Shown: positions 23,851 to 44,390 of the stretch, in pieces | How the letters are laid out: each line of letters begins with the position of its first letter | How positions within the stretch are numbered: the first letter of the stretch is position 1 | Translations under genes and position numbers: made by a program | The notes under the pieces: generated by a model | Seen by the model: only the letters and a program-made list of their open reading frames with translations | Database searches by the model: none | Told to the model about the DNA's origin: nothing | DNA from: Takakia lepidozioides | Taxonomy: Eukaryota > Streptophyta > Takakiopsida > Takakiales > Takakiaceae | DNA length: 64,000 nucleotides | Direction: 5' to 3' | Assembly: GCA_030704615.1 (NCBI GenBank) | Contig: CM060734.1 | Span: forward strand, 17,362,001-17,426,000

Positions 23851-25060
23851 TGGTCTATTTCGATTCCCGAATGGGATGGGCAGCCTTGGGGTGGACTAAG
23901 GAGACATTTGAAAGCTGAGCTCAAAGTTGAGGTCTTTGTAATTTCAGTTGCTGTTCAAACTCTAACATAGTCCCAGTCAAGGACTCCAAGGATAAACGTG
24001 GTTCCTACCTTGAGCTAATGCCATCAACTGCTTCCCACTGATCCTACTATCTGGTGATTGCAGCATGATATCCCTTCCAGACCAGGCCTGCCACTATGCT
24101 AGCAAAATCAGAAACATACAGGGCCTGATCTGGGCAAACTCAGGCTCTGGCCATGAACTCCACTGCCCCATTAATGGACCCACCACGCCACTACAAGATA
24201 CAATGTGCAAACACCGCCTCCCACTCAGGCCTGACATCAAGCAATCGTGTACCCATCACAATCTAACATCTCCACCAGCAACCCATATCTCGAGTTTTAC
24301 CCAGATCTGTTTCAAACCCAAAATCAACCCCCCAGATAGCAGCATACATCCACCTGACATGCCGACATGCCCGTACATAACACTTCAACACTCCAGACTT
24401 TGTGAATAATTTGTACCACTCTGACACACCATTGCCAATTACTGCTATGATCGAAGGCAAAAAATTACTCTTGCACTGTATGGCGCTACAACCATCTCAT
24501 ATGCTACTGAGGAGCTTGCAATCAATTATCATGCTGCTATATCCAAATCCTGCAGCAATCAGAATTCAAAAAAATGTTGTTTTACAGAACAACTATACAC
24601 TGGGACAAGCATACCAAGAAACAAAATTGTCATCACATTAACAAGCTGTCCTCAGGCACGTCAATATGTGAAGCAGTTGCCTTCACAGCGAGAAACCACA
24701 CCTGAATGTCGAATGCATATGCTGTACCCATCCTTGAAACTACTAACTACTGCTCTGCTCAAAAGCCATATCCACTACTACACAATACACTAGAATTGTC
24801 ATGGCTGCCACTAAAGGCCACACACTTGCACCACCACTACAAAAGCAACCTACTTTACTTTGCTCAATAGGTGCCTTGTGGTAAGAGATGCTGTGTGGAA
24901 TTCCCTGCAGGACTTAACTGCAATCAAAGGAGAACTACCAAAACCTCTAATCAGCAGCTAAAATGTTTCTTGAGAGAAACTGACTTGGAGCTCATTCAAG
25001 CTGAGCTGAAGGAGAAACTAGGAGAAACTAGGGAAACTTGTAATGATCATGGCTATGCCC
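23851..25060. other. Gene-free spacer
   Basis: About 1.2 kb between the beta-xylosidase and trihelix relics. It may have held upstream beta-xylosidase exons, but I recognise none of their motifs. Only short unconvincing ORFs are present. Confidence 0.4.
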
Positions 25061-25659
25061 TTAAGCTGCACCATCCTTCTTCTCTACCATTTTCCCAAAG
25101 TGCTCGACCAGTTTTCCAAAATGGGAAACCATGGCGCTTTGATTGCTAGAAGCTACCTGTTGTGCTTCAAATGCCACTTGGGCCTTTTGCTTCTCAAAGT
25201 TGCAAGCTCGCTCTGATAGAAAAGACATGTCCTCAAAAAGATCCTTTGAGAAGGATTTTGGGAGTCATGCAGTTCCACGTTCTTCAGTGGTCATAGTGAA
25301 GTAGTCTTCATTACCTGTGCTATGAAGCTGGTGGCCCCGAATATCCTTGAAATGCTTACACAGGTTCTGCCACTTGTTGCTGCAACTTGTTGCATCCCTT
25401 CCAAGCACACCCTGTCTCTCCAATGACAACACAATCCTCTCCCACTTGACTTTATCGCAATTCATGTTGCGCGTGCATTAGAACCCTTCCACTCCTCCCA
25501 TTCCTGCCGCTTAGTGGTAGCCAGGATGCGCACTTCTATCTCACTCCAATTTCTATCTCTAGCTCTTTTTCTAGGAGTCTTGGAGCTTTGCAATTCAACC
25601 TCACCAGCCCTAAAGCCATCACCACTGCCTGTGGTGCTTGTGGTGTCTGTGGAAGACAT
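25061..25659 (-). pseudogene. Trihelix/Myb-SANT-like DNA-binding protein, decayed
   Basis: From ATG at 25659: a Ser/Thr-rich start (MSSTDTTSTTGSG), then a basic patch and WSEIEVRILATTKRQEWEEW. After a frame change near 25463 come VKWERIVLSLERQG and CSNKWQNLCKHFKDIRG. The spacing of three Trp-centred helices and SNKWQNL fits a trihelix (Myb/SANT-like) domain. An in-frame TGA follows ERGTA, after which the frame continues (PKSFSKDLFEDMSFLSERA) to TAA at 25061, giving about 199 codons. In PIF/Harbinger transposons a protein of this type partners the transposase; one at 18993-19711 is 5-6 kb away. It could instead be a host trihelix factor; the transposon origin is an inference. Confidence 0.65.
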
Positions 25660-25917
25660 GCTACACTCTCTCCTACACTCTCCCTTGCAATCTCTGGATA
25701 AAAAAAATGAGACACACACTGCCTGCAAGAGCCTCTCCCTCTGCACTCTATGCCATCGCGAGCCCCTGCCCTGCAAGAACCTCTCCACTCTCCACTCTCC
25801 CCTCTGCACTCTATGCCATCGCGAGCGCCTGCCCTGCAAGAACCTCTCTACTCTCCCCGCCATCGCGAGCGTCTGGCACCTACAAAACCTCTCCGCGCCC
25901 GATTTTTAATTGTTGAC

Positions 25918-25956
25918 CGAGATTTAACACTTCCATGGAGGAGGTGTTAAATCTCG
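25918..25956. repeat. 13-bp perfect inverted repeat
   Basis: CGAGATTTAACAC at 25918-25930 and its reverse complement at 25944-25956, with a 13-bp loop. Further TTAACAGCTGTTAA and AATCGGCCGATT palindromes follow within 60 bp. The position upstream of a transposon-type trihelix gene suggests subterminal repeats of a Harbinger element. Confidence 0.5.
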
Positions 25957-26380
25957 CCCTCTCCCCGTTACAGCGTTTAACAGCTGTTAATCGGCCGATT
26001 ATTTAACCGGCTTTTTAATCGGTGTGTGCGACCGTCTCCCTACAGCTAACGTCAATTACCTAACTTGATTGACGTACTAATTGGCAGGTGCGGTCGGGGC
26101 CTTACATTGGTATCATGTTTGGTATATGTACATAGCCATATATTGGCACCAAGCTTTTACAAGCGCTTCGTGACTTCCTCTCTCTCTCTCTCCCTCTCTC
26201 ACTCTCCCTTAGGCTTATCTTGGGCTCAAGCCTTACCTCGGGCAAAGGATTGACAGACGGACAGCAAGAATAGACGGGCAACATGTATTTTTAGCTTATA
26301 CGTGTGTATATATATATGTATAATTTAAATATATACATATATATATTATATACAGAAATAAGTTAAAAAATTATAGATTA

Positions 26381-26469
26381 CAATTCAATTGAATTGTAGT
26401 CAGCAATTCAATTGAATTGCAAATTAGGGTTAGTTCAATTGAATTGCCCTTGCAATTCAATTGAATTGC
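26381..26469. repeat. Four copies of a 16-bp palindrome
   Basis: CAATTCAATTGAATTG occurs at 26381, 26404 and 26453, with a one-sided variant at 26433. Three copies are perfect palindromes, spaced 20-30 bp apart, on an otherwise AT-rich background. Confidence 0.8.
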
Positions 26470-26875
26470 GCACTTTTAGGGGGTGATCAAGTGAATTGCG
26501 ATGCATTTCACATCAAGGCCTTTTTGGAATTCCCAGACAGGGTTGATGGGGCGATAGGTGAGGGTGACTTTATCTGCTTCAGCAGTACAGAGAAAGATCG
26601 AGCCGACAGGAAGGTCGATAGGGAACGCAGCTTGCCGCGGGGGAGTTCACGCCATAGCCAGCCGTTGGGCTTGCTCTCTCTCTCACCGTGAAACACGGAG
26701 CTCTCGCAAGGCTCCGCCATCTCCCCGCATCTGTCGCATATGGTTATATTTTAGAAAGGGGGACGTAGGCCCTTTTAATCAAATTATTAAATGAGGAAAA
26801 AATAACCTCAAAGGCCATAAGGCTACAAAGCAAGGCCACTTCAGGGCCGCCAGTGTTCACAGATCTAAACAAGCA

Positions 26876-26902
26876 TTAATAATAATAATAATAATAATAA
26901 TT
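26876..26902. repeat. (AAT)n microsatellite
   Basis: Uninterrupted AAT/TAA trinucleotide run of about nine units. Confidence 0.9.
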
Positions 26903-27120
26903 CTTTAAAAAAAAGAAAAAGTTACACATGCGTTTACTAGTGACGTCCCCAAATAGCTCTAAGGAATTTTCAAAGGAAATTTAAATATTAATTTTAAAAA
27001 AGAAAAAAGAAAAAGAAAAAAGGAGATCCCAAGTCAAGAGTTGCTAAGCTTTGCAAGGTGGAGCGTGATGACAGAAAGGAGGAGAGCGAAATTGTGAAGG
27101 GATTTGAGAGGGGATTGAGG

Positions 27121-29279
27121 ATGACGGTGGTGAGCACAGCCAGCGGCTTGCTGCCGATGCTGCAGGAGCAGCACCCAATACTCAAGCTGCATGCATTGAA
27201 CAACCGGAATGTTCTGGTAGACAGTTTTTGGCCAGAGATTTCGACTAACATATCGGCCATATAGAGAGCTTGTATGAAGATGAGCACTTTGATCAGAGGC
27301 AGTTGGCAGCATTGGTGGCATCCAAGGTTTTCTATTATCTTGGGGAATTGAATTTCTATTATCTTGTGCTTGGAGCGGGCCCCTTGTTTGATGTCTCCGA
27401 GGACTCGGAGTATGCCCAGACGCTTGTGGCGAAGTGTGTGGATGAGTATATATCTGTGGACACGAAAGCGAGTGAGAGTGCTGAGGATTCAATTCCATCG
27501 CATGCACGGTTGGTTGCGATTGTAGAGCGGATGCTTGACAGGTGCATGGTGGAGGGGAAATTCCAGCAGGCAGTTGGGATTGCTCTTGAATGCCGCAGGC
27601 TTGATAAGGTGGAAGAAGCAATCACAAGATGCGAGAATACGCCTGCGATGCTGCCTGAAAGTATCGCAGACATTCGTTAATAGAGCAAATTCCGGTATGA
27701 AGTTCTGCGATTGCTGGTTAAGAGCTATCAGAACCTGCAGCAGCCGGATTATTTGAGCATTTGCCAATGTCTCATGTTTTTGGATGATCCGGAACCACTG
27801 GCATGTGTACGGTGCCGCACACCACTTTCCTACATTGTTGTGAACCCCAAACAGCAGCCTCCATTCCTACCCTTCCAGTCAAAGCATTGTTCTTTGTTGC
27901 ATGGACCCTGGTGTCCCCCTTTGGATTTAATGCAAATTTTCTTTCTTTTGTTAGAATCCCTTTAGTGAGCTGGGCCACGCTCCTCTGAGGAGGATGGCAA
28001 CGAAAGGGCCTAATGACATATATTGAGAAGTGCGCTGCCCCCTACAATGGCCCTCATCCGTGAGCAGAAGACATGACAGGTCCTCTGGGCTTCGGTACAG
28101 CTGCTTTTGCCGCTTAGCTGCCACGCAAACACACACAACTTTGTCATGCTACTCTAGCAATCATTCAAGGCCTTCATTGTGGTACCCAAGGGCTCTGGCT
28201 GTGCAATTCAACAGAATTAGGAGACTAGCCTCACCGTAGGTAGTCCAGGGTACAACTCAAAGCTTACCCGCTCAGCATTGAACATGTCATCTACAAGATT
28301 CTCGGCAGCCTTGCGCTTGCGCTCTTCCCGTATGAACTCCGCCTCTTTTTCAAAATCAGCTTCCCTGCAATTATTCATGTGGCCTTCATACTCAGCACAA
28401 TCAAATGCCTCAAAGTGCTCAAACATTCCTCAGACATGACCATCCTAGCTTCTCCGGCACAGCTATGATGCAAACAAGAGCTTGAAGCATTAAACAGTTC
28501 CAGAACCATCAAAGGTTGGTCTGCCATATTGGCAACACTGATTCTCACCTCTAGGGCTCTTTTGCGAAAGGCATGAGACCGGTGAAGCTGTTGCCTGATG
28601 CTCCTAGCCCCTGTAAAGGACCGCTTGGTCAACAGCAGCCTATACTTTATATTGCAACCTGGATCACCCCCGGGACTTGGCCATTTCTGGGGCCCTGAAC
28701 TGGAAATTCAGTGCCATTTTTCCGGGATGGGTCCCAAAGTGGTCGTGCGTTTCTCCATTCAGCTAGACACCTGCTACCGTAATATCTCATCTCCGCTTTC
28801 ATTTAAGCACTTGCCCTGTCCATCAGAGCATATAGTCAAGCTTGCAAGAGTAGAAGTAGAGAAACAGACCTTTTTAAAGCGCTTGAAATTTGGGCCCAAT
28901 CCATCTATTTGGGGGCTTGATGCAGTTCCCTCCTTCACAGCAATCAACACACTGCTAATAAACTTCTGCAAGGGGACAGGGTTGATGCAATGGTGGCTTA
29001 CCAAGTGGCAATTGATTTGTTCGAGAATGAGTATAGGAAATTCTTGTTGAATGTGAGAGATCGGTTGCCATCAAGCTCGACCGTACCAGAGAGCGGTGTG
29101 ATGGTCCACAAGAATCGCTCCATTTCCGCCTCTGAGCACAGTGCCTCACCCATGGACACAGCCCAAGGGGTGGGGAGTCTGCCCACAGACATGCAGGACG
29201 TAAATGGAGAGGGAGGAGAGTCAGGGGAAAGCCGGTCCTGTTATACTCAACGATTTTCTAAGTTGAAAGGGATTTTGTA
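27121..29279 (+). pseudogene. RPN2: 26S proteasome subunit RPN2 (PSMD1) pseudogene, two fragments
   Basis: RPN2 is the large scaffold of the 19S regulatory particle base. Fragment 1 (27121 to about 27795) reads VVSTASGLLPMLQEQHPILKLHALNN, then after a 2-bp TA insertion near 27262 YEDEHFDQRQLAALVASKVFYYLGELN, GAGPLFDVSEDSEY and ERMLDRCMVEGKFQQA. After two more frame breaks it gives RYEVLRLLVKSYQNL and YLSICQCLMFLDDPE. Fragment 2 (about 28957-29279) reads NKLLQGDRVDAMVAYQVAID, ENEYRKFLLNVRDRLPSS and QRFSKLKGIL. Together they cover roughly the first 350 of about 1000 residues. Intron loss cannot be proved, but fragment 1 has none. The 1.1 kb between the fragments (27796-28956) shows nothing recognisable, and the C-terminal two thirds are absent. 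Confidence 0.85.
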
Positions 29280-29689
29280 CTAGAGAACGCGCCCCCTAGG
29301 GCGCATTATGGCTCCTGGGTTGGTAACCCGGCTGGTATTACAATTGAAATACCAAGGTTGATAACCATTTGCAAATCCAAGAGCAAACAGCTGGCCAATG
29401 GTGAACCCAATGGTCAAGAGCTCAATGCCAAGAGGTTTCCAATTATAAGGACCAAGGGTTGCAACACCTTCACAGATATACTTTTCAATGGTTCTGGACT
29501 GCCAGACCTTGCTCAGCTCAAGGTCAACAGACACTACAACTGGCAGACCCCAAAGAATGTAGAGGCTTCTCCGCCAGGAGGAGGATGTTCATTTAGTAGC
29601 AGACCTTATACCAGTACACCATAGAACAAAACTAAGATGTGGGGAGACAATTCCATTGCAAAAATATGCTCACCAAACGAAACCTAGGC

Positions 29690-30839
29690 AGAAAAGGAGG
29701 AACAGATAGCCAAGGAGCAAAGAGAGAAACAGGAAGCGGAGAGGCAAGCGAGGGAGAAGGCAGCCTGCACCCTGCGGGGAGAAGGAGAAGCAGCTGACAG
29801 CGTAGACTCACCGTCTGGCGACTTTCCAGATGCTGGGTTGGAAGAGGTTGGGACTGTAGAGGCAGGTGATTTGGCAGAGGTGGCTGAAGACGGGGATGTT
29901 GCGGACAGCCTTGATGTTACGGAGTCACATAATGCTGTTGAGATGCATGAAACGTTCAAAGACTTCTCTACCCCCGGACTAGAGACTCTACAGGAGGTTG
30001 AGCTTGCTGCTGAAATGAAAGACATAGCAGCAGATCCTGAATTGGATCAGTTGTCCAGGGAAGAACTGGGGCGGGTGGTGGCCTCGCGCTGGACTGGAGA
30101 AAATACACCAAGGAGAGCTACCACAGAGAGCTACCATGAGCAGGAGCACGAAAGTGATGATTCAGAGTACACTGCAGAGGATGACTATGATCATGCAGAA
30201 GATGAGGATGATGATGCTACCTCCAGTGATGAGAATGATGTACAAGAATCTGTACTTCCATCTGAGCCAGTGAAGGGTGCCTGGTGGATGAGCTTCTTGC
30301 CAGTACCTGAGGTATTGCTGAATCTCTTGAGGAGAAGACCAGTGGACAAGTCAGAGGCAGACCGCATCAGAAAGCAGCATCTGGAGGCCACCAACAAACT
30401 AAGCAATGTGCAAAAGCAGATTTCTGAGTTGGAGACAAAATGGAAGCAAGACTTTGGGAATGAAGGTGAGTTCTATGCCTTTTATGATCAATGCATCGAG
30501 TTGAAAGATAAGAAGTATGTGTACAAGATTTGTCCATATGAGGATGCAACACAAGTAGAAGGCCACACAAATACACGTCTTGGCCATTGGGATGGCTTCA
30601 AGGACAACTACACTTCCATGCTGTTTTCTCGAGGCGACCGATGTTGGAATGGACCCGACCGCAGTTTACAAGTGAAGTTGAGGTGTGGACTAAAGACTCA
30701 GATACGCAATGTGGATGAGCCTCACCGATGCAGTTACGTGGCCGAGCTCACATCTCCTACACTTTGCTTGGAAGAAAGAGTGAAAGCTTTGCGACAGCAA
30801 CTGGACACCCAAGTAGCCAGGCCACATGATGAACTTTAA
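29690..30839 (+). pseudogene. Glucosidase II beta subunit, C-terminal half
   Basis: The ER glucosidase II beta subunit holds the catalytic alpha subunit and recognises N-glycan mannose through its MRH domain. From an acceptor-like CCTAG near 29690 one open frame runs AEKEEQIAKEQREKQEAER (coiled coil), a long acidic region (about 29820-30240), KGAWWMSFLPVPEVLLNL, then the MRH domain (YDQCIELKDKKYVYKICPY, HWDGF, RGDRCWNGPDRSLQVKLRCG). It ends in HDEL, the plant ER-retention signal. The frame is uninterrupted, so this half could encode protein. The matching N-terminal half lies downstream on the opposite strand (31715-32305), so the gene is split by inversion. Confidence 0.9.
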
Positions 30840-31714
30840 TCAGCCCTAGTCTGGGAAGGTGGGCAACTATCATTCATCTCTTCCATCTGCTGAGATTTTC
30901 AGTGCTTGCTGAACAGTCACTCAACAGAGCGACTGCAAAGGAGTGCATGTGGTAAAGAGGTACTTCTTCTAGCTTCCTTGGGAGGATTGAGACTCAATTA
31001 TGCACGGCTGTAGGCTACCATCTCTCGGTCTCTTGCTCTTTTTCCATGAGTTGTTTAAAATGCCGTCTATATTGGAAATTACAAATGTGGGGATGTAGGC
31101 TTTAGTGAGACAGCTTCCACTTCAGTAATTTGAGGCTACAGACCTACCACAAATCGTCTATGGAAGTGATCCTTACAGGTTCATGCATACCTAGTACACA
31201 TACTACCAGACCAAAAATGAGACAATTCATTGCTGAATTTTGAAGATATAATATAGTTCCAGCCAGTGCTCTGAACACCTGTTCACTATCAAATAATAAT
31301 TCACAAAGATGCTCACCGATGCTCATCACTGAGCTCCACTGTTTCATCAAGAAAGGAACTTTGTCTGTCAAGTATCGTCAACCGCTTTACTTATACCCTT
31401 GGTAGATTATCATTGTACACAGGCCAATGGCCATTAAATCTACTGTAGCAGCCAATATATTAGTAGTCATTCGTGTATAGATCAGCTCAGAAAGATTATT
31501 CAGGGGCAAGAAACCCTTTGTTGGAGGACATACCTGGTTGGAGAAGGCTTGAAGGGACGTGGATGGCCGTTGCTGCACATTTGAAAGGCCAAGAGCCCCT
31601 CTGAATTTATCGTTCACCCTGGTGCCCTTTGCAACATCCCTCTACACAGCTTACAACCTTCAGTTAATCAGAGGCTCGCAAGTCAAGCCCCTCCAAACTG
31701 ACCACCTCAAAATG
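30840..31714. other. Spacer between the two glucosidase II beta halves
   Basis: About 870 bp with no coding similarity or repeat that I can see. One inversion breakpoint must lie in or near this stretch. Confidence 0.4.
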
Positions 31715-32305
31715 TTACGTCTCTGTGTCCTGGACTATGGCCTCCTTTTCCACATGTAACTTCTGGACTACATCTATCAAACTCTTTTCCTCCTTTCGCA
31801 ACGTCGCGAGTTGGCTTTCCTGCTGCTCACGGATACCCTTGACATTCTCAACGTCGCTCTTGCGTATCCTCAACCCCTCCTTGAATGTGGCTAACTTTTT
31901 TATCAACTTCTCTCTTAACGCTTAGCCTGCCTCCCAGCAGGTGTTGGGACACTTGATTCGACCTTCGTACTCTTCGCTACCATCACAACAGTCACAAATG
32001 CCATCATTCACCCGAGATGAAAATATCAACTCTGACGTATGTCCTGTATTCCTGCAGTAAAACTTACCCTCAGGGCAGGCTGAGGTACCAGGATCGTCTG
32101 TTCCATCTGCGCAATCACAAAAGTCGTCATTGAGGCGATCTCGAGGGAAGCTCTTGGACCCATCTTTGCACCCTATGGTCGTCCCCTCATAATGCCTCAA
32201 ATCCTGAGGCCCAATCCCTGTGGTTTTGATACCCACCGCCGATGCCTGCCCCAACACCACCACCAGCATGTGAAGCACCAACACTGCTCGTGTCACGTTC
32301 TTCAT
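31715..32305 (-). pseudogene. Glucosidase II beta subunit, N-terminal half, inverted and with a nonsense codon
   Basis: The likely start [19 protein letters not shown] begins a signal peptide (ATG at 32305; an upstream in-frame ATG at 32335 is possible). It is followed by [12 protein letters not shown] and two PRKCSH-type LDL-receptor-A-like repeats: [19 protein letters not shown] and [20 protein letters not shown], ending [12 protein letters not shown] at 31922-31924 then stands where the family has Lys. The same frame continues as REKLIKKLATFKEGLRIRKS and a coiled coil to 31715. No intron separates these parts. The downstream half is on the plus strand at 29690-30839. Confidence 0.9.
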
Positions 32306-33442
32306 CCTCCACCAGTGCTTCCATGCTTTCATTCTGATCAAACCCAATCCACAAAACCACCCACATACAATCTTCACAGCTATGGAAAAACCCACCGGTG
32401 GGATCGATCCCCTCTCTCTGTCTGTCTCAAAGCTCCCAACTGATTTAGGCTCCACCTCATGGCCCTACAGAGCTTCCTGCCATTACTCCAAATCAGAAGA
32501 CTATGTACCCCAACTCAGGACACTTTAGTTGTCAAACAGAGCAAATGAGTAACCTACTCGCCAAGTGCAGCTCATAATAATGATGTATTACATTTTCTTC
32601 CCAGACCAGCCTGCTGTTACGGACAACGAAGGCTACGGCTCCTCGTCGCGTTAACTAAGGGAATCAGTTAAAACGTGTCGTCACTTAAAAGACTTTTGTG
32701 TTTGGTTTTAGGGCTGGCAATATATCATCCATGAAGGGGAAGGCGAAAGGCAAACAGTTGGGAAGCCACAGAGAGAGACGGAAGAGCAAATCAGCTACGA
32801 AGATCCGTGTGTGGACGGTGGCCCTTGCGTGTGTGGTCGGTCGTGGCCTTTGCTGCGTCTGTGTGGCACCCCCCATCTCCATTCCCTTTTTTTCTCTATC
32901 GTTGAAAAGCGTCTCTTTTCTGACATATTTTGGCAGCCTTCTTAGTGATCACGAATGCCTGCTGCTGTTACCGTCCCTAGATTTTGCTGCTCGAGTAGCG
33001 TCCAGCTCCTGGTGGCTGCCTATTCAAAGGTTGGTAAGTTCTCTCTTTTCCTTATTTCTCCCGCATCCTTTCTCTTAACCCCGGCTGCGTTCTTCGGGAC
33101 ACGCCTTGTTTATTGTCCAATCGAAGTATGGTAAGTGTGTCCGGTAATTTTATATCGGAGCTTTGGGCATAATGTCATCTGACAAAGTGGCCGTCATGCA
33201 TATATCTGCATGTTTAATGGAGTAGACGCTCTACAGCGTAGCAGAGGCACAAATGGAGTTAGGTTTCTTGGTGTACGTGTCTTGCAACTAAAAGCTGCTT
33301 GTAGGTTTCATAAGTCTCGGCAGAATATTCTTAAAGGGATTGCTATGAATGTTAGCGAGTATGGACAGGCTCCGCTTGATGGTTACCCCTTTGGCTCAAC
33401 AGGGGGTACTTATTTTGATAGTTCGTCAGAAGCTTTTTCACG
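32306..33442. other. Upstream region and probable 5' UTR of the helicase gene
   Basis: The region between two divergent genes. Pyrimidine-rich segments and good donor sites (GTAAGTTCTC at 33034, GTAAGTGTG at 33131) lie before the helicase start at 33443, so a 5' UTR intron is likely. No protein-coding feature is convincing. Confidence 0.45.
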
Positions 33443-43026
<9,584 letters not shown>

Positions 43027-44186
43027 ATACTAATTTTGACAGAGGACATTCATCAATGGCTGTGGAGTTGGTTCATAATACATCAAGTTTGAGGGGCCTT
43101 GGTTTGGAATATCTGGAAATAGCTCCAGTTCACTTTCACAAATTTCTATATATGTTTAATTAAGAGGTTAAAAAGGATGGGCCAGAAGCTGTTTCCTGGC
43201 GGGATTCTTTGTCACTGGGGACTTTGCTGGAATGGATTATGGAGCTGGAGACTATCGTTCTTTCTACAAATGGAGCACTGCTTGATGAGTCAACACTGGA
43301 AAGTTGGGAGCCTTTGAATGCAAAAAAGCTGTGCCTGGTGCTGATTTGCAGAGTATGTGTTCACTACACAGCTAGCTGTCTTGCATAGAGCCATTTTGTG
43401 TTGAGCAAACCGTGATGCAATGAAGGTTTTCAGGGGGATCCATGATCCGTATGTATTCTATTCTTCACTGCAAATAGTGCAGTTGTCAACATGTTTTGTC
43501 ATCTACTGTACTTCTCATGACTGCTTAAACTGCTGCCATCTTGATGCTGCCCACATGTTGCACTAGTCAGAATGAATGTCTTGTTACTGTGTCTTCATTG
43601 TGTAACTCCAGGTCAATCTGATTCTATTGAAAGGATTTTCAATATTGCATCGGACAAGTGTATGAACAGCAGATGGTGGTGATCTGTATCATGATGATGA
43701 AAACTGATGCCTACAAATCCAAGGACTCTTATGGTTCTTTAGGTCTCTCCCTGGTTTTGGAGAGGACACCTTGGGAAATATGTTGAAGGGAATGAGTGAT
43801 GCAAAAATAAATAAATAAATAAGGGTCCCAAGGTCCCAAATTTTGGGAGAGGCTATTCCTGAAGGTCGAAAAAAGGGAGAAGATTGGAGCAGCCAATGGG
43901 GAGGGAGGGCACCTGTGTTGGATTGGGTGAAATGTGATGCAACATGTAGAGGCTAGCAGTAGGAGGGTGGACCCTCCTTCTAGTTCTAGAGCTTTCCAGA
44001 AGTAGGATGAGGCGGTGGGCCCCGGCTACAAGTCTCCCCCACCATCTTGAGAGAGTATATAAAGAGGGTAATAGGGCCCAGCCCCCAGGGGGGCGGGAGC
44101 CGCAAGGCGAAGTGGCTGTTAGTTATGCGTGTGGTTAAGCAGGGCCCCTTAAAAAAGGTAAAGTTGGAACCTAAACCATCTTCAAA
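43027..44186. other. Helicase 3' flank
   Basis: Probable 3' UTR and spacer. It holds an AAATAAATAAATAAAT run near 43806 (possible poly(A) signal or simple repeat) and, toward its end, a promoter-like cluster described separately. No ORF is supported. Confidence 0.45.
43893..44064 (+). promoter_or_regulatory. Promoter-like cluster: CCAAT, heat-shock-element-like inverted repeat, TATA
   Basis: CCAAT at 43893-43897, TTCTAGAGCTTTCCAGAA at 43984-44001 (TTCnnGA-type blocks, like a heat-shock element) and TATATAAAG at 44056-44064 in plausible order and spacing. No gene follows within 2 kb, so it may be a solo LTR or an orphan promoter. Confidence 0.35.
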
Positions 44187-44197
44187 TGAATAGAATA

Positions 44198-44379
44198 GAA
44201 AGTAAAAAGGATGACGCCTCTCGAAGGGAGCGTAATATATGGTGTCTCTTCACCACAAGGGCTAGTACCTTCCAGCTGAAGAGTGGACACCTTCATGACA
44301 CACCAGACCGTGGTTTTGAACCCACAACCACATCCAACGTGGTAAATGCCCATTACCACTGGGCTACATGCTGGTTGTC
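44198..44379 (-). mobile_element. tRNA-derived SINE with target-site duplication
   Basis: On the minus strand the head carries an A-box TAGCCCAGTGG (44356-44366) and a B-box GGTTCAAAACC (44312-44322) at pol III spacing, followed by an unrelated body of about 110 bp. The element is flanked by perfect 11-bp direct repeats TGAATAGAATA at 44187-44197 and 44380-44390. Length is about 182 bp. Confidence 0.75.
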
Positions 44380-44390
44380 TGAATAGAATA

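Larger units (their letters stand above)
25660..27120. other. Gene-free region with AT-rich and palindromic repeats
   Basis: Next to the trihelix start is a stretch (25918-26020) dense in TTTAAC/GTTAAA-type motifs. It is followed by a CT-rich tract near 26175-26215, an AT dinucleotide-rich tract at 26295-26360, four CAATTCAATTGAATTG-type palindromes, and an (AAT)n run. No gene is supported here. Confidence 0.5.

Noticed and set aside
32698-33078. 126-codon ORF upstream of the helicase
   Set aside because: Pyrimidine-rich, ends near good donor sites and has no family. It is more likely helicase 5' UTR than a separate gene.
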